This document shows positions 42,040 through 53,469 of a DNA stretch of 64,000 nt, in pieces. The position numbers and the translations under genes are program-made. Positions within the stretch are counted from its first letter, which is position 1. Each line of letters opens with the position of its first letter. This DNA is from Oscarella lobularis. Taxonomy: Eukaryota > Porifera > Homoscleromorpha > Homosclerophorida > Oscarellidae. The notes beneath the pieces were generated by a model, which was not told the origin of the DNA, ran no database searches, and worked only from the letters and a program-made list of their open reading frames with translations. The stretch lies in the NCBI RefSeq assembly GCF_947507565.1, contig NC_089179.1:2187747-2251746 (forward strand). Direction: 5' to 3'.

Positions 42040-42777
42040 AGGATTCATTGACACTGTGGATCATCCTGACTTCGACCCCTCTAATATCACAGCTCTTCAT
42101 ACAATAAAAGTAACGGTAAAACAGGAATTTCATAACATTTTATTTTTAAGTTTTTAATTGCTTTTTAGAAAAGCACTAGTGATATACATCATTTAGCATC
42201 GGCTGGAAAAGGGAAAGACGGTACACTCGTTACTTCCATCACTTTATCCCTAAAAACCTCATTAAATCAATCCTATTACGAGACCAACACGTAGCAAAGA
42301 TGACTTTTGTGCCGGTTTATTCAAAATGTCGACAAGAAGTCTTCAACAGTGCCCTTTTCCACCAGAGTCCATTTTTCCCTCTACACAGTGTCGAGGAATG
42401 AAGATTTCCTTTCTGTTGGTGACTCAGTTGAACTTGAGAACTTGAAGTAACTGTATCTCCTTAAAAATCTTACTTATAATTAAATATACAGATAAATGAA
42501 AACGTACGGGTAGGAAGACTCAAAGGACTGGCTGTACATTTTAAGTGCAACGCCATTCTATGTCTGGCCAAAAATATTGGTCTTGAAGATTGGAACAACT
42601 TGTACCTCGCAGAGGACTGTGTTCAAGCTCACTTAGAATTCATTTCCTTTCAAACGATTTCCTTTCAAGGACACTTCAAGAGCAGAGACTTTGCTCTTGG
42701 TCTTGAGAGGCATTGCTTATTAGAATATTTGAGCGAACACGATTTCGCGTGCTTTTTTCGAACAAAGAAGTAGCGCA
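42040..42777 (+). CDS. Unassigned exons, probable coding sequence without a visible start
   Basis: A frame without ATG from 42495 to a TAG at 42775-42777 runs about 94 codons after an acceptor-like ATATACAG. It reads RLKGLAVHFKCNAILCLAKN, then GLEDWNNLYLAEDCVQAHLE and GLERHCLLEYLSEHDFACFF. Composition is clearly protein-like. Upstream stretches (FIDTVDHPDFDPSNITALHT near 42040-42110; SRNEDFLSVGDSVELENL near 42390-42450) look like further exons, although the phases do not join cleanly. I do not recognise the family. It could be a host gene fragment or a transposon gene. Confidence 0.4.
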
Positions 42778-43110
42778 CGGTAAATGTTGCCACAACGTTG
42801 CCACTACGTTGCCACGACATTACGCTAAGCGCGCTAGCCGTTGCGAGGAAGTTGACGTAAATATAAGAAAACCCTAAGAAAGCGTCGTTTCGCGTCTCAC
42901 AGACGTTTCAACGGTGTGTTTTGGTCTTCGAATAGCACGTTTGTGCGCAAGCGATTGCACGTAAAGGGCATTTTCGGCTGTTTCAATCGACCGGAAATCC
43001 TTCGCGGCGCGATTCCTTCGAAAGAAGAACGCTGCGAGACTCGCGAATAGGCCGAGAAGGTAGACAAGACATTATTATTGAGCTATAAGTCTAATATTTA
43101 TCCAAAAAAA
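42778..43110. other. Unassigned sequence with short GTTGCCACNACG repeats
   Basis: Three copies of an AACGTTGCCACTACG-like unit lie at 42786-42825, followed by AAGCGCGCTAGCCG, which recalls the R1 core. No gene is evident. Confidence 0.35.
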
Positions 43111-43125
43111 GTTGCTAATACTCGC

Positions 43126-45754
43126 CACGAAAGCATCTCATGCGTGTCCGCATGAACGGTCACTCTCGCTCGATTTTCTACGAGAAAACCTCGAAACGTG
43201 CTCAGCTACGGCTATCATTTTCTCAGGTTTAACAAAGCTGCTAGCCAGAGGGGGAAGAGAAGGCTCGGCTGTACTTTGTTCATTTGATTCTACATTTGCA
43301 ACAATTTCTCTGAGGATTTCTCTTGCATACTCTGCAATAATACCTAAGGTTAGTTAGCCCTTGTGGAAACACAACAGGTGTACTGACCATACGTGCAGTC
43401 GACCAGCACCTTTTTCACAACGTACTGCCCTCTTTTGTACTTAGGAAGTACAACGTCGTATCTCAGCTCGCCATCTTTTGTTTTTGCCTCGTCTCTTGAG
43501 CAGTTTTCATTGAAATGTATAACACTCATGATCGTTCTGCGTGAACAATTATTTATCAAATAGTGTGAACTGTGTCCTACTGTTATCTGTACCTAGAGAG
43601 CCTCCTATGGTACGAAAACGCGGTCGACTTTGGAGCGAAGTGATTCAGAACGCTGTGAAAGGCTTCGAGTGACGACGTCTGATGACCAGGTGAGAGATTC
43701 GATACGTCATTGCAGAACAGAGTGCCCTGCAATATTCTTGTCAATTTGGTGCTGCATTTGGTGTCTAAAAGTAATTTGGAGCTACACGTATCACTTTATG
43801 CGTATTTCTGCAATTACGGTACTTAAACCGTTTTTCGAGAGGGGGATTCTATTGGAGGGTGACTGCATGAAGGAAATATTCCTCCTAATTCCTTATGTTT
43901 GTTGTGAACGTGATGGCACACCGACATCAACTTGACACGTCGCTGCAACTGTACGACGTCGCACACCAATAGAGGTGGTTGACTATACTCTTCGTCCACT
44001 CCCCCACCAGTTAACATTCCTTCTCCTTTGCCAAATTTTCCAATTTTTTTCTGAGTTCTATATCAACGTACAATGTCAGTGTATTACCATAGTCGGAATA
44101 GTACCCTTTGCCATACACATCGTAACAGTGAACCGTTTCTTTCATTTTCTCACGTAACCATTTTGCAATGGATCGATGTCTGTCCATTATGATTTTACTA
44201 ATTTTTACATTCTGTTTTTCCAAGCAATTGACGGAAAGTTCAAGACCTTCCTTTTCCATATGATAGCTTTCTTTTACTTCGTTACTCTTTTCAATAAATG
44301 AATGAATAACATATGTGTAAACACCATGTCCTACCTTAACAAGCTCAGTATTGATTATCTTTGTTCGAGTTACATCTAGGAGCGAGTAAGTTCCAAATTT
44401 GGCCGAATGACCAGGGCTGTCGGCCCTGCAGTCACCCTCCACGATGAGCTTAACAGTCGATCCCCGTATCTCGTTCATCATTTTCCTCTGATGGCTATTC
44501 CACACCGTAGAGACATATCTATGCAGAAAATGTCGCTGGTGAGAAAAGAAAGTTCTTGCCGTTATTGCTGAACAAAATCGTTTTTACGATCGTCTTGACG
44601 ATTTTAAACAGCGGAGAATTGTTAAAAGTCTCAGCGACTTCGACGGTAGAAACCTGAGATTAGTATTGCTAACGATAGTAGCAAATTTCCCGCAGGAACA
44701 TTTCAAATAAAAGGTTGGCTTCTCCACAATCGACTTTTATTGCATTGAGAACATTTTTGGCGGACTTCCAGATACGTCCCCATTACAATCTTGACGACTT
44801 CCGTTGTTACGCTGCTGCAGTAAATGCAGACGCGGAACAGAAGCATCAAGGCGCTCTCGCACATTAAAAATTTTCTTTACTGAATTGGATCATCATGTTC
44901 GCAGTTTTTTTCATCGTCGGACTCTCTAATAAAACAGTTCCAACATTATTCTCTTTAGTTACAATAATATCAATTTTTTCCTAACATGTCTATTTCATCA
45001 GCAGGATCAAATTCATCATCAGTCATCTTCATCGGTGCAGTCATCATCTGAGTCAGAAGAAGAGGTGTCACTGGTGAAGGCCATCTCGCATTCTTGGCTG
45101 GCCGAGACGTCTGTGTGCGAAGAGAGCGGTGGGCCAACTGCACACCCGTGTCCACAGTGAGGGCGGCATTAGTCTGGCAGGCTAAAACAACTACTCAACC
45201 CAACCAAATGTGCACATATCTGATGCACATACAACTATCTTTAACGTTTTCTTGGCTTTTGAAGTCACAACTCTCAGGAATGGATTCCTCCGATGACGCA
45301 TCGATAGATCCTGAAGTCAACATTTCATCAATCATCTATGAGAGCTTGCAATATTAGAAGCAGATCATGGCAGAGTAATTTAGTAGGCTAACCGCTGCCC
45401 TCTAACGTTTTTCATACGCTCCACGTTTTTTTTGGGTGGAGGAGGGACCACGTCTTCACGTGGGCGTGTAAACAGCGTTGGAACGGATTATGGCTTCAGC
45501 CGAAGCCGTTTCTCCGCTGCACCAACGCTTTTGTACTAGCGGCTGTCGTGCTCGAAGCAATGTGGCTCAAAGTGGCGGCTGTTGAGCTCACTGAAAGACG
45601 AGGGACCCCCCCCCCCCCCCCCCCCCCTGCATCGCGTGCGTTTCACGGCTCTTATCCATTTTCTACGGCATTCGCTGACCGTGGGAAAGCGAAACAAAGC
45701 GACGCTATCTTTTTTTGTGCTGCTGCATCCACCAGCGATGCAGCGACGAACCAT
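43126..45754 (-). pseudogene. Kolobok-type transposase with N-terminal THAP domain, decayed
   Basis: From 45754 leftward an N-terminal THAP domain reads MVRRCIAGGCSSTKKDSVAL, FRFPTVSECRRKWIRAVKR, and SRHFEPHCFE. A poly-C/poly-G tract splits it, and the Cys before SRHF is replaced by Asn. An acidic low-complexity region with TQT follows (44970-45155). The core (44011-44505) has VEGDCRADSPGHSAKFGTYS and KIIMDRHRSIAKWLREKM. Further on come HNKHKELGG with CSHPPIE (43820-43950), MSVIHFNENCSRDEAKTKDG with PKYKRGQYVVKKVLV (43390-43540), and, after a short intron, a final exon EYAREILREI to a stop near 43139. This order is that of the animal 'GDGR-DSPGHSAKY' transposases, which I associate with Kolobok. 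Frame breaks separate the blocks. Confidence 0.7.
45605..45627. repeat. Poly-C tract within the THAP domain
   Basis: An uninterrupted C run of about 20 bp or more, read as poly-Gly on the minus strand. It lies inside the THAP domain where the family has a short basic loop, so it is probably a late expansion. Homopolymer length may also be an assembly artefact. Confidence 0.75.
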
Positions 45755-46083
45755 TCACGCTGGATTGGTTGAATTCGGGGACACTTTCTTTCACTAGGAG
45801 AGTAGCTTGCAACATCTCGGTTCCTGCTGTGACATCAGAGATGGCCACGCCCAGAAGAACAATAATGCTGCGAAACGATCTTTTATTGCACTTTTCGAAG
45901 CAGCTGTTGCAAAACTTTACACAAACACGGTCAGGAATACACTATTAATTTATCTCCGATTTCAATTCTAAGCACTTTAGCCTCCCTTTAAGTCAGAATA
46001 AATCTAACTGGCTGTAGAAGAATAAAGCTGCTTGACGGTAAGACACTCATAAATACTACTTTTCTCAAATAATCACTTTTTAG

Positions 46084-46500
46084 TTGAAGGAGAAGGACGA
46101 AGAGATTGAGGGGTTAAAGGATAACGTAAGAAACTCATAGATACTCTAATAATCACTAATTATATTACGTCCATCTTCTCTCCTTAGATGGGGCGCGATG
46201 AAGCTGGGGGAGGAACAGATGTAGGCCAGTTAATAATCAAATTAAGTTAAATAATAATTAATAAAACACTTTCTCTCTCAAAGGAATCGCAAGTATGCGA
46301 GAAAAACAAAATTATATATGTTGAAAAAGAATTGGCAGAGACACGCGAGAAAAAAGAACGTTTACAAGAGAAAATTCTCTTGGACTTTCAGATCGTGAAG
46401 GTAACAAAATGGCATTGCTATTGACTGGTCATGCAAGTGTTCATTTTCTAAAGAACACAATTAAAGAACTGGAGAGAAAGATAAAATTTTGCAGCTGCAG
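46084..46500 (+). CDS. Micro-exons of an unknown coiled-coil gene
   Basis: Three exons with canonical splice sites are all multiples of three and in phase 0. 46084-46125 encodes LKEKDEEIEGLKDN, 46188-46220 encodes MGRDEAGGGTD, and 46284-46400 encodes a 39-residue coiled coil with KELAETREKKERLQEKILLD. A possible fourth begins at 46454 with NTIKELERKIK. The intron before the first exon and the one after it share GTAAGAMACTCATARATACT and AATAATCACT, so an exon-intron unit appears to have duplicated. The product would be a filament-like or adaptor protein; nothing more specific is supported. The 3' part is lost in the minisatellite and MITE region. Confidence 0.5.
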
Positions 46501-47340
46501 GTTGCATGTACAATGGGGGTACTTTTGTTATGAAGCGTATCACGTTTCAGTGGCGGATCCAGGATTCGAGCAATGGGGGGTCGATGGGAGAGAGTTCGCG
46601 TGCGCCTTTGTTGCGCGCAAAAATTTTGCTGACCACCGCCACATTAGTGCATTTTTGTTACATTTCAACAGCTAGACAGATTCATTATTCAAATATAATG
46701 GTCTTCTAAAATAAACATTATTTTTATTTTTGTCGCGCAAATCTGCAAAAATGTCGTCAGTTGAACTTTTTGCAAATTTCACGATATGTTTTCATTAGAG
46801 CGTTGTCCTACAACCGGTCAGCAAACACGATGACGTGTTTAATTAGCTTTAACAGGCTAAATCTCCTCTGCTTAGTCCTAACCCCTAATCTTAACTCTTC
46901 CCACACCCAAAAGCACTGCGTTTAGTTCAATTTTAATTTAGATTTTTTTTTTCTGCTCAAAGGGGGGGGGGGGAGGCCATGGACCCGATGGACCTCCCTG
47001 GATCCGCCACTGCGTCTTGTGCGGTAGAGAGTCATACGTAAGTCATCGGATGAAGATGCTCTTTCGCCGACAGGTGCAACTTACAGTGCCTGTGTTTGTA
47101 ATGAAACGTGTCACGTTTTGCGCGGTATAGAGAGGTGCCGTCAGATGACGAAGCTGAGGCCGCTAAATTTCTTCTGCCGATTGGTGCATTGCATGCATGC
47201 ATTGCATGCATGCACGGTGCATGCATTCGTAATCAAGCGTATCACGTTTTGTGCGTTAGGGAGCCCAGCAGTAGTTGAAGCGGCTGCATGCTGCTGCTGG
47301 TGTTGCTGAACCCTGTAAACTCTTAGTGGACTGCAATTTA
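46500..47340. repeat. Minisatellite of about 120-140-bp units interrupted by a MITE
   Basis: GCGTATCACGTTTTGTGCGG-like landmarks recur at about 46534 (left half), 47013 (right half), 47100 and 47230, each preceded by a GGTGCA or GTTGCATG stretch. The hAT MITE splits the first unit. The last unit includes a GCATGCATGCATTGCATGCA palindrome near 47190. Confidence 0.65.
46548..47012. mobile_element. 465-bp non-autonomous hAT MITE
   Basis: The ends are CAGTGGCGGATCCAGGATTC and, from the other side, CAGTGGCGGATCCAGGGAGG. The flanking pentamers are CGTTT (46543-46547) and CGTCT (47013-47017), which fit a 5-bp target duplication with one later change. The ends match the right end of the hAT element at 18641-19823. 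No coding frame. A G-rich tract sits just inside the right end. Confidence 0.8.
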
Positions 47341-47725
47341 CATTTGTAAACACTTTCTTTATGTCATTAGGCGCTGCCGCTCTTCATACCGCGTCGGCGG
47401 ATCCCGGTAACCTCAATTCAACGGGATTTTATATACTTTCTGTCATTATTATTAAAGATTATGAAAAGTATAGCATCGGCGAAGAAGAGTGGGAAGGGCA
47501 AAGGTTGTTTTATGTCTGATAATTATTTAATGGCTGCTCTAATCTGGCATTTTCTCGCACGTTATACATCGTCACCGCATACGGCGTTGAATCTGTTTGA
47601 TCGTCCATCACTGTGTCGAGACGAGTGTGGTTTTTTCTTCGTCGTCGCTCCTCGTTCGTCGCAAAGGAGATCGGTTCGGTCTGTGCTTGGTTGACGCGAA
47701 ACCAATAATGACGTACCCGATCTAT

Positions 47726-48690
47726 GTTAGGAAGCTACTGCAGTTATTCGCCTTGACTCGTGTTTGTGAATCGCTTTTAGCGTGTAAAACTTAAAAATGC
47801 GTATCGCTTGAGATTGACATGTGATGACATACTTACATCCCGCCCCTTCCGCGCGATTGCTTATGCTCGGTAAAGTTTTCGGCTCGCAAGCATTCAATAG
47901 CTGTGATTGCTTATTGGTCGATTGGGTTAATGCTATTAGTCGCCCATTGTTTGGCGGAAACGCAATTAGTGTTGCCACGATACCACGTGGGGTGACGTCT
48001 TGGAATTGGACAGCCCGGTCTCCTGGCAAGGGGTCCCTTCTCGAATCCGATACCGTCACCCGGGTAGGACTTCACATCAGTCTGTCTTTAGTCGCTTTCT
48101 TTTCTGCCTTCTTAGAACTCGCAGAATTTTTAACTTCTTTTTCGATTTTCCTTCAGCGAATTTTGTTTTTTAAAATCAATTTTTCTATTTCTGTGCAATT
48201 ATTGAACAGATGACCATACAGTGCACCCACGCATAAAGTTCCTCACTTAAGCGCGCTAACTCCTGCGTCATTTGTTCTACGGCGACGCTAATGACATCAT
48301 TGGAATCCTCATTCCCGTAACAAACTAATGATGTAAGGCTTGTCAGCGTACAATCTAAGTTAGATATAGTGATCACGTGAGCCACTCTGATTGGCTAATG
48401 ACGTCTTTGACCGATTAGACTAAGTCCCGGTTGTATACGTTACCTTGGCGCGTTACTAGTGATTCCTTTGCATTTCTTTTGTTCTCTCACGTTCTATTGC
48501 CGTGCGAAAATCACAAGATAAGCTCCAATAGCTAACGGTTACTCCGGAAACGGAATTTAGCCAGTTTGCAACAGATGAGGGTGGTTCTGGCAAAGAGACA
48601 GCGCGAGATGACGCCCACGAACCGGTCACGCCTGTTCAGATGAGCTTAGTTAGAAATTGATTAGCATATCCACACATTAGATTACGCCGT
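47726..48690 (-). repeat. Dispersed repeat R1, copy d, longest copy
   Basis: On the minus strand it runs from the transposase-start-like region (about 48760) through the promoter-like block (48210-48680, matching 11780-12000 plus 13975-14215) and then the distal block (47726-48200, matching 3950-4360 and a bit of 33.4 kb). It contains an inverted CCAAT (GATTGGCTAATGAC). No intact transposase follows, but sequence near 48720-48790 is similar to the start of the transposase at 11707, confirming which gene R1 belongs to. Confidence 0.7.
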
Positions 48691-48699
48691 ACACGGCCG

Positions 48700-51160
48700 G
48701 GTGTTTCCCATCCGAGTCCTCCTGCCGCTCCTGCGCACGTCACGACGATTGATGGAAACACCATTCGCGCCGATGGCATGGCTATAGGGCATATTCACGA
48801 GGGGCGGCTTCCGGGGCTTTCGCGGAGTGTGTGACGCGAAAAAGACCATTGCGCTGCATATCGCGATAAAGCTCCATAGCCGTTTTAGTTATTCAAAGAT
48901 TTCTTAGCTGTTTTGAGGGAGAGGTTGCGCCTACAGCGAGTCAAATCGCTAATATCCACAAAAGGGGAAAGGAGGCCCCAATTTTCGGTCATTTCCCAGA
49001 CTATATTTTGTAGTGAAATTGGAATGTTAGCTTTAGTTTCGCTTCAACGAAGGTTCATGTAGGTGGTCCGCCACGAGCGCGCGCTAAACTTCGAGAACTC
49101 TTCTTTTCTGGACGTTTTTCCCTAAAATGCATGTCTTTTTATGTATCGCACTTGGAAATCTCATTTCAAGTTTGCCTGGTTATTTTTAGAACGGGACGTC
49201 TTTGCCTTGCCTCGATTCGAGGTCGCTACCATTTCGGGGTGCAGCAGGTGCTACTCATTGACCGTCCTTGCTTTTCAGGTATGCATTGTCTTTTAATGTT
49301 ATTCCGAAACATATCGGCGTGGTGATGCGCTTCATTAGACCTTGCTCTATCGGTGAATTTATTTATGAATGCAGTGGGCGGCTCAGGAAGTCAGCTATGC
49401 AAGGGCAGACCGGATGCTCGATCTCCTACAGAGCAGACTCCAAAGGGGAAGTCTCGGCCTTTGTCTACAGTTGGAGCACGTGGGAGGCGGTTTTTTTCTC
49501 TCTCACCTCGAGATTGTCATCGCCTACTAGGCTAGACTGCGACGATGTCGTCGAATTGTCGACGGCGAGCAGAACGCTTAGAGATTCGGTTCTTGTGTCC
49601 ATTTTTTGCGCTGAGATCTATCTCGTACTTGTTCGAGTGTGTGACTGGTAGTAAGCGCCTACAAACCCTTTACGCCTGTTTAGGTGCGTCGGTTGACCTT
49701 TGAAACGGGAAAAGGTCAAGTTTATTCATTAAACTCAATTCAAGAAAAAAGCTCTAATAAGACGCGCATACAAATCTCAGTGCAGAATTGTGGACATATC
49801 GACATTTTGTTTAACGTGTGTTTGCTATATGTGTGAGTTAACACAAATTTATTATTAATTAATAAAGACTACATCCGATACGTCTTTACACACTGCTTGT
49901 AAGTTGACAGGCTCTGTTTCACTTCATATCCATTTACCTCTAGGGCTTTGCGATATTTACCTCTCTTTCAACTTTCCTTCACCATACTTGTTCACTAACG
50001 GATTGTTTCAAAATGTTGTCTTAGATGTGTGATTCACCTATATAACGACATCCATGCATTCATAAAATAGATCTCTTGAAACGCTTTTGATAGAAGATAG
50101 CGAGGTGACCTAAGCACTTCAAAATAGCAGAAGAGACCCGAAACGACAATAAGAATACAAATTTTATAATCAGGCTCTGAAAAACAACTTTATGCATTTA
50201 ATACAAAAAGGCGAGGTTTTTTTAATTAATTTACTAACCGAGATTTACTCATTCAATTAAAACTTACATCTCTTAGAGGTGATTCAGATGTGGCTGTTTA
50301 GTCAAAACTGCTGTATCGCTTGTTTGAGATTGCCTCACTGGTGATGCCTGCTTAGTTTTCTGTCTCTATAAACGCCTTTTTCTGCCACTTTCTGCCGTAC
50401 CAACTTTTCTTTTCAGAGCCTTTTATGTTCCTTTATACTGGTACTTTTTATAAAGTTTGGCGTTCCTCACACTGGCTGTCTCTGCGCTGTCTATGGCATT
50501 ATTTTCAAAAACTCGCTTTCATTTTATTGCGTTTGCTCGGGAATTCATTATCATTGTCGCTACAAGATTTCTGTTTCTCTTAGAAGCCGTAGAGTTTAAA
50601 CAGTTAGAGGCAGGCAAGGCAGTTAGCTGGCTTGGGGAAAGGCTGTTGCATGAAGCCAATTCACTTTCTGAGTTTTTTATTCAGTTTAACGGGTGCGCGA
50701 ATATCTTGATGAGAGTACATTTTTAAATTATAGCTTCTTTCAATTCCTTATTTTCATTCTCTAATTCCCTCATTTTAGCCTAAAAGCAATATTTGCAATT
50801 AATGAAACCGACCGCTGACGAATCAACAGCAAATGCAAGATTTCATAGTTTTGGGGCTTTGCTTCCAGAAAATTTGTAAGGGGGTGTGCGTGGTGTTGGG
50901 TTAAATTTGCGCGATTCTGAGCTAAGCTAATTTATTATTTATTTGTTATGTAATTTGCATAAATCTAATAAGTATTCTTTTTCTAAAATTTTTTGTAATT
51001 GTCACAAAATATTTTCATCGAGATCCCTCAGACCCCTCAGTCTACCGCTTAGTTCTCTGTTTTTTTTCTCATTTTACTAAGGAAACTAATTAATTTGCGT
51101 ATTCGCTGATGCTTTCAAAGTTAATCAACGACGAACTATTTTTTGAAACCTTCGTGAAAC
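48700..51160. other. Unassigned sequence
   Basis: A 127-codon frame at 49268-49651 has no motif, and a coiled-coil-like minus-strand stretch (RELENENKELKEA) near 50735-50785 may be a lone exon. Otherwise stops are frequent and nothing is recognisable. Confidence 0.3.
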
Positions 51161-51460
51161 AGCGTAGTTTTGAATCAGATTCTAATTAGCATAAAGGAGC
51201 ATCGAGTTGTGATTGACGTTTGCAAACCTAACCTTGAAGTTCTCAACAAATTGGAAGAAAAAACGTGGCAGTCCGAACACCAAGCAAAGTTGCTAAAAAT
51301 TCCTCTAGTCGTAGAAAGACAGTGTGAAATTGTGTACGTCGCTAACGCGACGGACGTTTTAAACATATAGTTTACAATGTCCCACCTGTATATTCCAAAT
51401 GTTACATTTATTTAAATAAAAGAAAAAAACAAAAATCGTTTAAGCGCAAAGTTGTCACAG

Positions 51461-51676
51461 TTATTTCACTATCTTGGCGCGCTTGGCAGGCTTCGCGCGC
51501 TTGGTGACGCGCTTGGCGTCCGGTTCGACGCTCTGGAGCTTCGTTGAACGTAGCATCCGGACGGGAGGGGGTGATTCTTTTTTGGAAGCCCTCCCGGCGG
51601 CAGCCCGAGCTGCGGCGGGGGGAGGGTCTCTTGTCTGCTTCGGCGTTAACTGCGGGGAGTCCTTCTTCGGCGGCAT
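51461..51676 (-). CDS. Small Lys/Pro/Ala-rich basic protein, hypothetical
   Basis: A 71-residue frame reads MPPKKDSPQLTPKQT, an Ala/Arg/Pro-rich middle and a KRVTKRAKPAKRAKIVK tail, recalling linker-histone-like tails. A minus-strand AATAAA near 51410-51420 could be its polyadenylation signal. The minisatellite just upstream is not a multiple of three, so earlier exons are unclear. Low-complexity coding potential only. Confidence 0.35.
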   Translation of the reverse strand: MPPKKDSPQLTPKQTRDPPPAAARAAAGRASKKESPPPVRMLRSTKLQSVEPDAKRVTKRAKPAKRAKIVK

Positions 51677-51682
51677 CGTTCA

Positions 51683-51815
51683 CTCTGTCGGAGGGGGTTC
51701 GTCGACTTCGACTGCGGCGGATGGGATTCCGTCGGCGGCAGCGTTGTCGGAGGGGGTCCTTCTTCGACTTCGACTGCGGCGGATGGGATTCCGTCGGCGG
51801 CAGCGTTAACCCGTT
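51683..51815. repeat. GC-rich minisatellite, two units
   Basis: Two near-identical units of about 61 bp contain TGCGGCGGATGGGATTCCGT and CGGCGGCAGCG. Related units lie at 52645-52770. The unit length is not divisible by three, so it does not behave as a protein repeat. Confidence 0.7.
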
Positions 51816-52284
51816 CCCTATAACGGCCGCCAATAAGGGCGCCCTAAATTCGTTTTCAGAAAATCACTATTTGGACAAAAACATGTTTAATCAGCTTTAG
51901 ATAGATGTCAGAACAGCAACAGCAGCGAAAAAACAAAAAACAAAGACTTTTTTTCAGCAAACACATACATTTGGGAACTAAAGGCAATTTTCGTCAAAAA
52001 TGACGTAAAGAACGCAAAAAACTTGCTCATAAACTTGCGACTGAACGGCGCTGATGAAAAGCTCGAGGCCGGATTTATGTTAATGTCGCGGCAACGATAA
52101 TACCGAGTGCAATCCCGAATATTTCGGACAATGTGGTCGCTCCTGGATTCATACATCTAAATGTAAAAAATTGCGTACACAATTGAATATCAATCTCGAC
52201 GGAGTTGTACCGGTATTCCACCAATTTCGTTAAATATAAGTAAGGTTTGGGATTGGACGTCTTGTGATAATATCACTGCCAAAC

Positions 52285-52405
52285 ACAATTTTAAAAATCG
52301 TCTAAGTCAATTTTAAAAATCGTATAGGACGATTTTAAATGGTCCAAGACAATTTTAAATATGCCCAAGATTATTTTAAAAATAGTCCAAGACAATTTAA
52401 AACGT
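52285..52405. repeat. Short tandem repeat with CAATTTTAAAAATCGTC core
   Basis: About five degenerate units of 20-24 bp (GTCCAAGACAATTTTAAAWA) lie head to tail, one of them inverted. Confidence 0.65.
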
Positions 52406-52644
52406 AGAAAGGCAAACTAGCTAATGTAGAAATATAATATGAAAAGAGTTAATAAATATACTAAAGACGTGAATTACAACGACATACGTGCTGAGGCGGC
52501 TTCCAGAAATTCTTCTTTAGAGAAATAAAAGTCAACGTTTAAATAGGTATTTAGATTTTTTCTTACGCCCTTGTTCTAAACCTTCAATACGTAAAACTTA
52601 AACGAAAAGGATTAATCCAGCCAAAATAAAGGTGCTTAAATTCG

Positions 52645-52770
52645 TCGGAGAGGGTCCTTCGAGTGCGGCGGATGGGATTCCGTCGGCGGCAGCGTCATAT
52701 TCGTCGGAGAGGGGTTCTTCGTCCACTATTCCCTCGGCGGCAGCGCTAACTGCGGCGCAGGGGGTCCTTC
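52645..52770. repeat. GC-rich minisatellite, second locus
   Basis: It shares GTGCGGCGGATGGGATTCCG and CGGCGGCAGCG with the locus at 51683-51815, with different spacing. The two loci are about 0.9 kb apart in the same orientation. Confidence 0.65.
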
Positions 52771-52919
52771 GTGTTCGTTGGTTCCGTCATTGTTGCTATC
52801 GGTTTCGTGTGTTGTGACCACGTTCGGCCTGCTGGAAAGGCTCAAGAATGGAACATCTTTCGGCGACATTTCATTTCGTGTCACTTTGACGCACATCATT
52901 ATATCCTAAAAATGACGAA

Positions 52920-53130
52920 TTAATTCATCTGTAGTTTTCTAAGGTCTTCCGCTTACGACAACCAATGTAGGTACGTTTAGGGACTTGATGAAGGCTATTT
53001 CGGCCGCTTTTATCATGGTAGTCCTGTGCCCTTTCTTAGTCACTTCCTTGCCGTTCATCGCGTAGAGATAGGACACGAAATTAGGGATTTCTTTCTTGGG
53101 TAGGTCGAAGACGTTTAATCTGCATGATTG
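52920..53130 (-). CDS. Possible exon, unknown protein
   Basis: On the minus strand an open stretch reads RLNVFDLPKKEIPNFVSYLY, MNGKEVTKKGHRTTMIKAAE and SLNVPTLVVVSGRP before a stop. The composition is protein-like with alternating hydrophobic residues. I do not recognise it and cannot place its neighbours with confidence. Confidence 0.35.
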
Positions 53131-53167
53131 AATGCCCGATATGTAGAAAAAATATATCGGCCAAACC

Positions 53168-53467
53168 TTGGAAACGCCAGCACAACGACTACGACGTCGA
53201 CACCGCAGCCATTTTCACCAAAAGAAAACTCTACTCCTCTACGAACATTTTCACGAACACGGATGGACCTCCTTTTACTCAATGGGGATCCAACCGATCG
53301 ACTCAGTACCAGATATATCGTACGATCTCAGCTACTTAGAACGACAATTAATCACATGTATGGGAACACGACACCCAAAGGGACTGAATGCCAAAAAATT
53401 TTTAAGCAAATTCTTATTCATGGTAACTCTACTAAATTTGTTTGAGGCATGGAAATACTTATTATAA
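53168..53467 (+). CDS. Hypothetical fragment, possibly GIY-YIG-like
   Basis: A 99-codon frame contains LLLYEHFHEHGWTSFYSMGI and SYLERQLITCMGTRHPKGLN. A Glu followed by a P-x-LN element recalls GIY-YIG nuclease ends, but the GIY and YIG motifs are not seen. The overlapping frame with MIECPICRKN is an alternative. Low confidence. Confidence 0.25.
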   Translation: METPAQRLRRRHRSHFHQKKTLLLYEHFHEHGWTSFYSMGIQPIDSVPDISYDLSYLERQLITCMGTRHPKGLNAKKFLSKFLFMVTLLNLFEAWKYLL

Positions 53468-53469
53468 GA

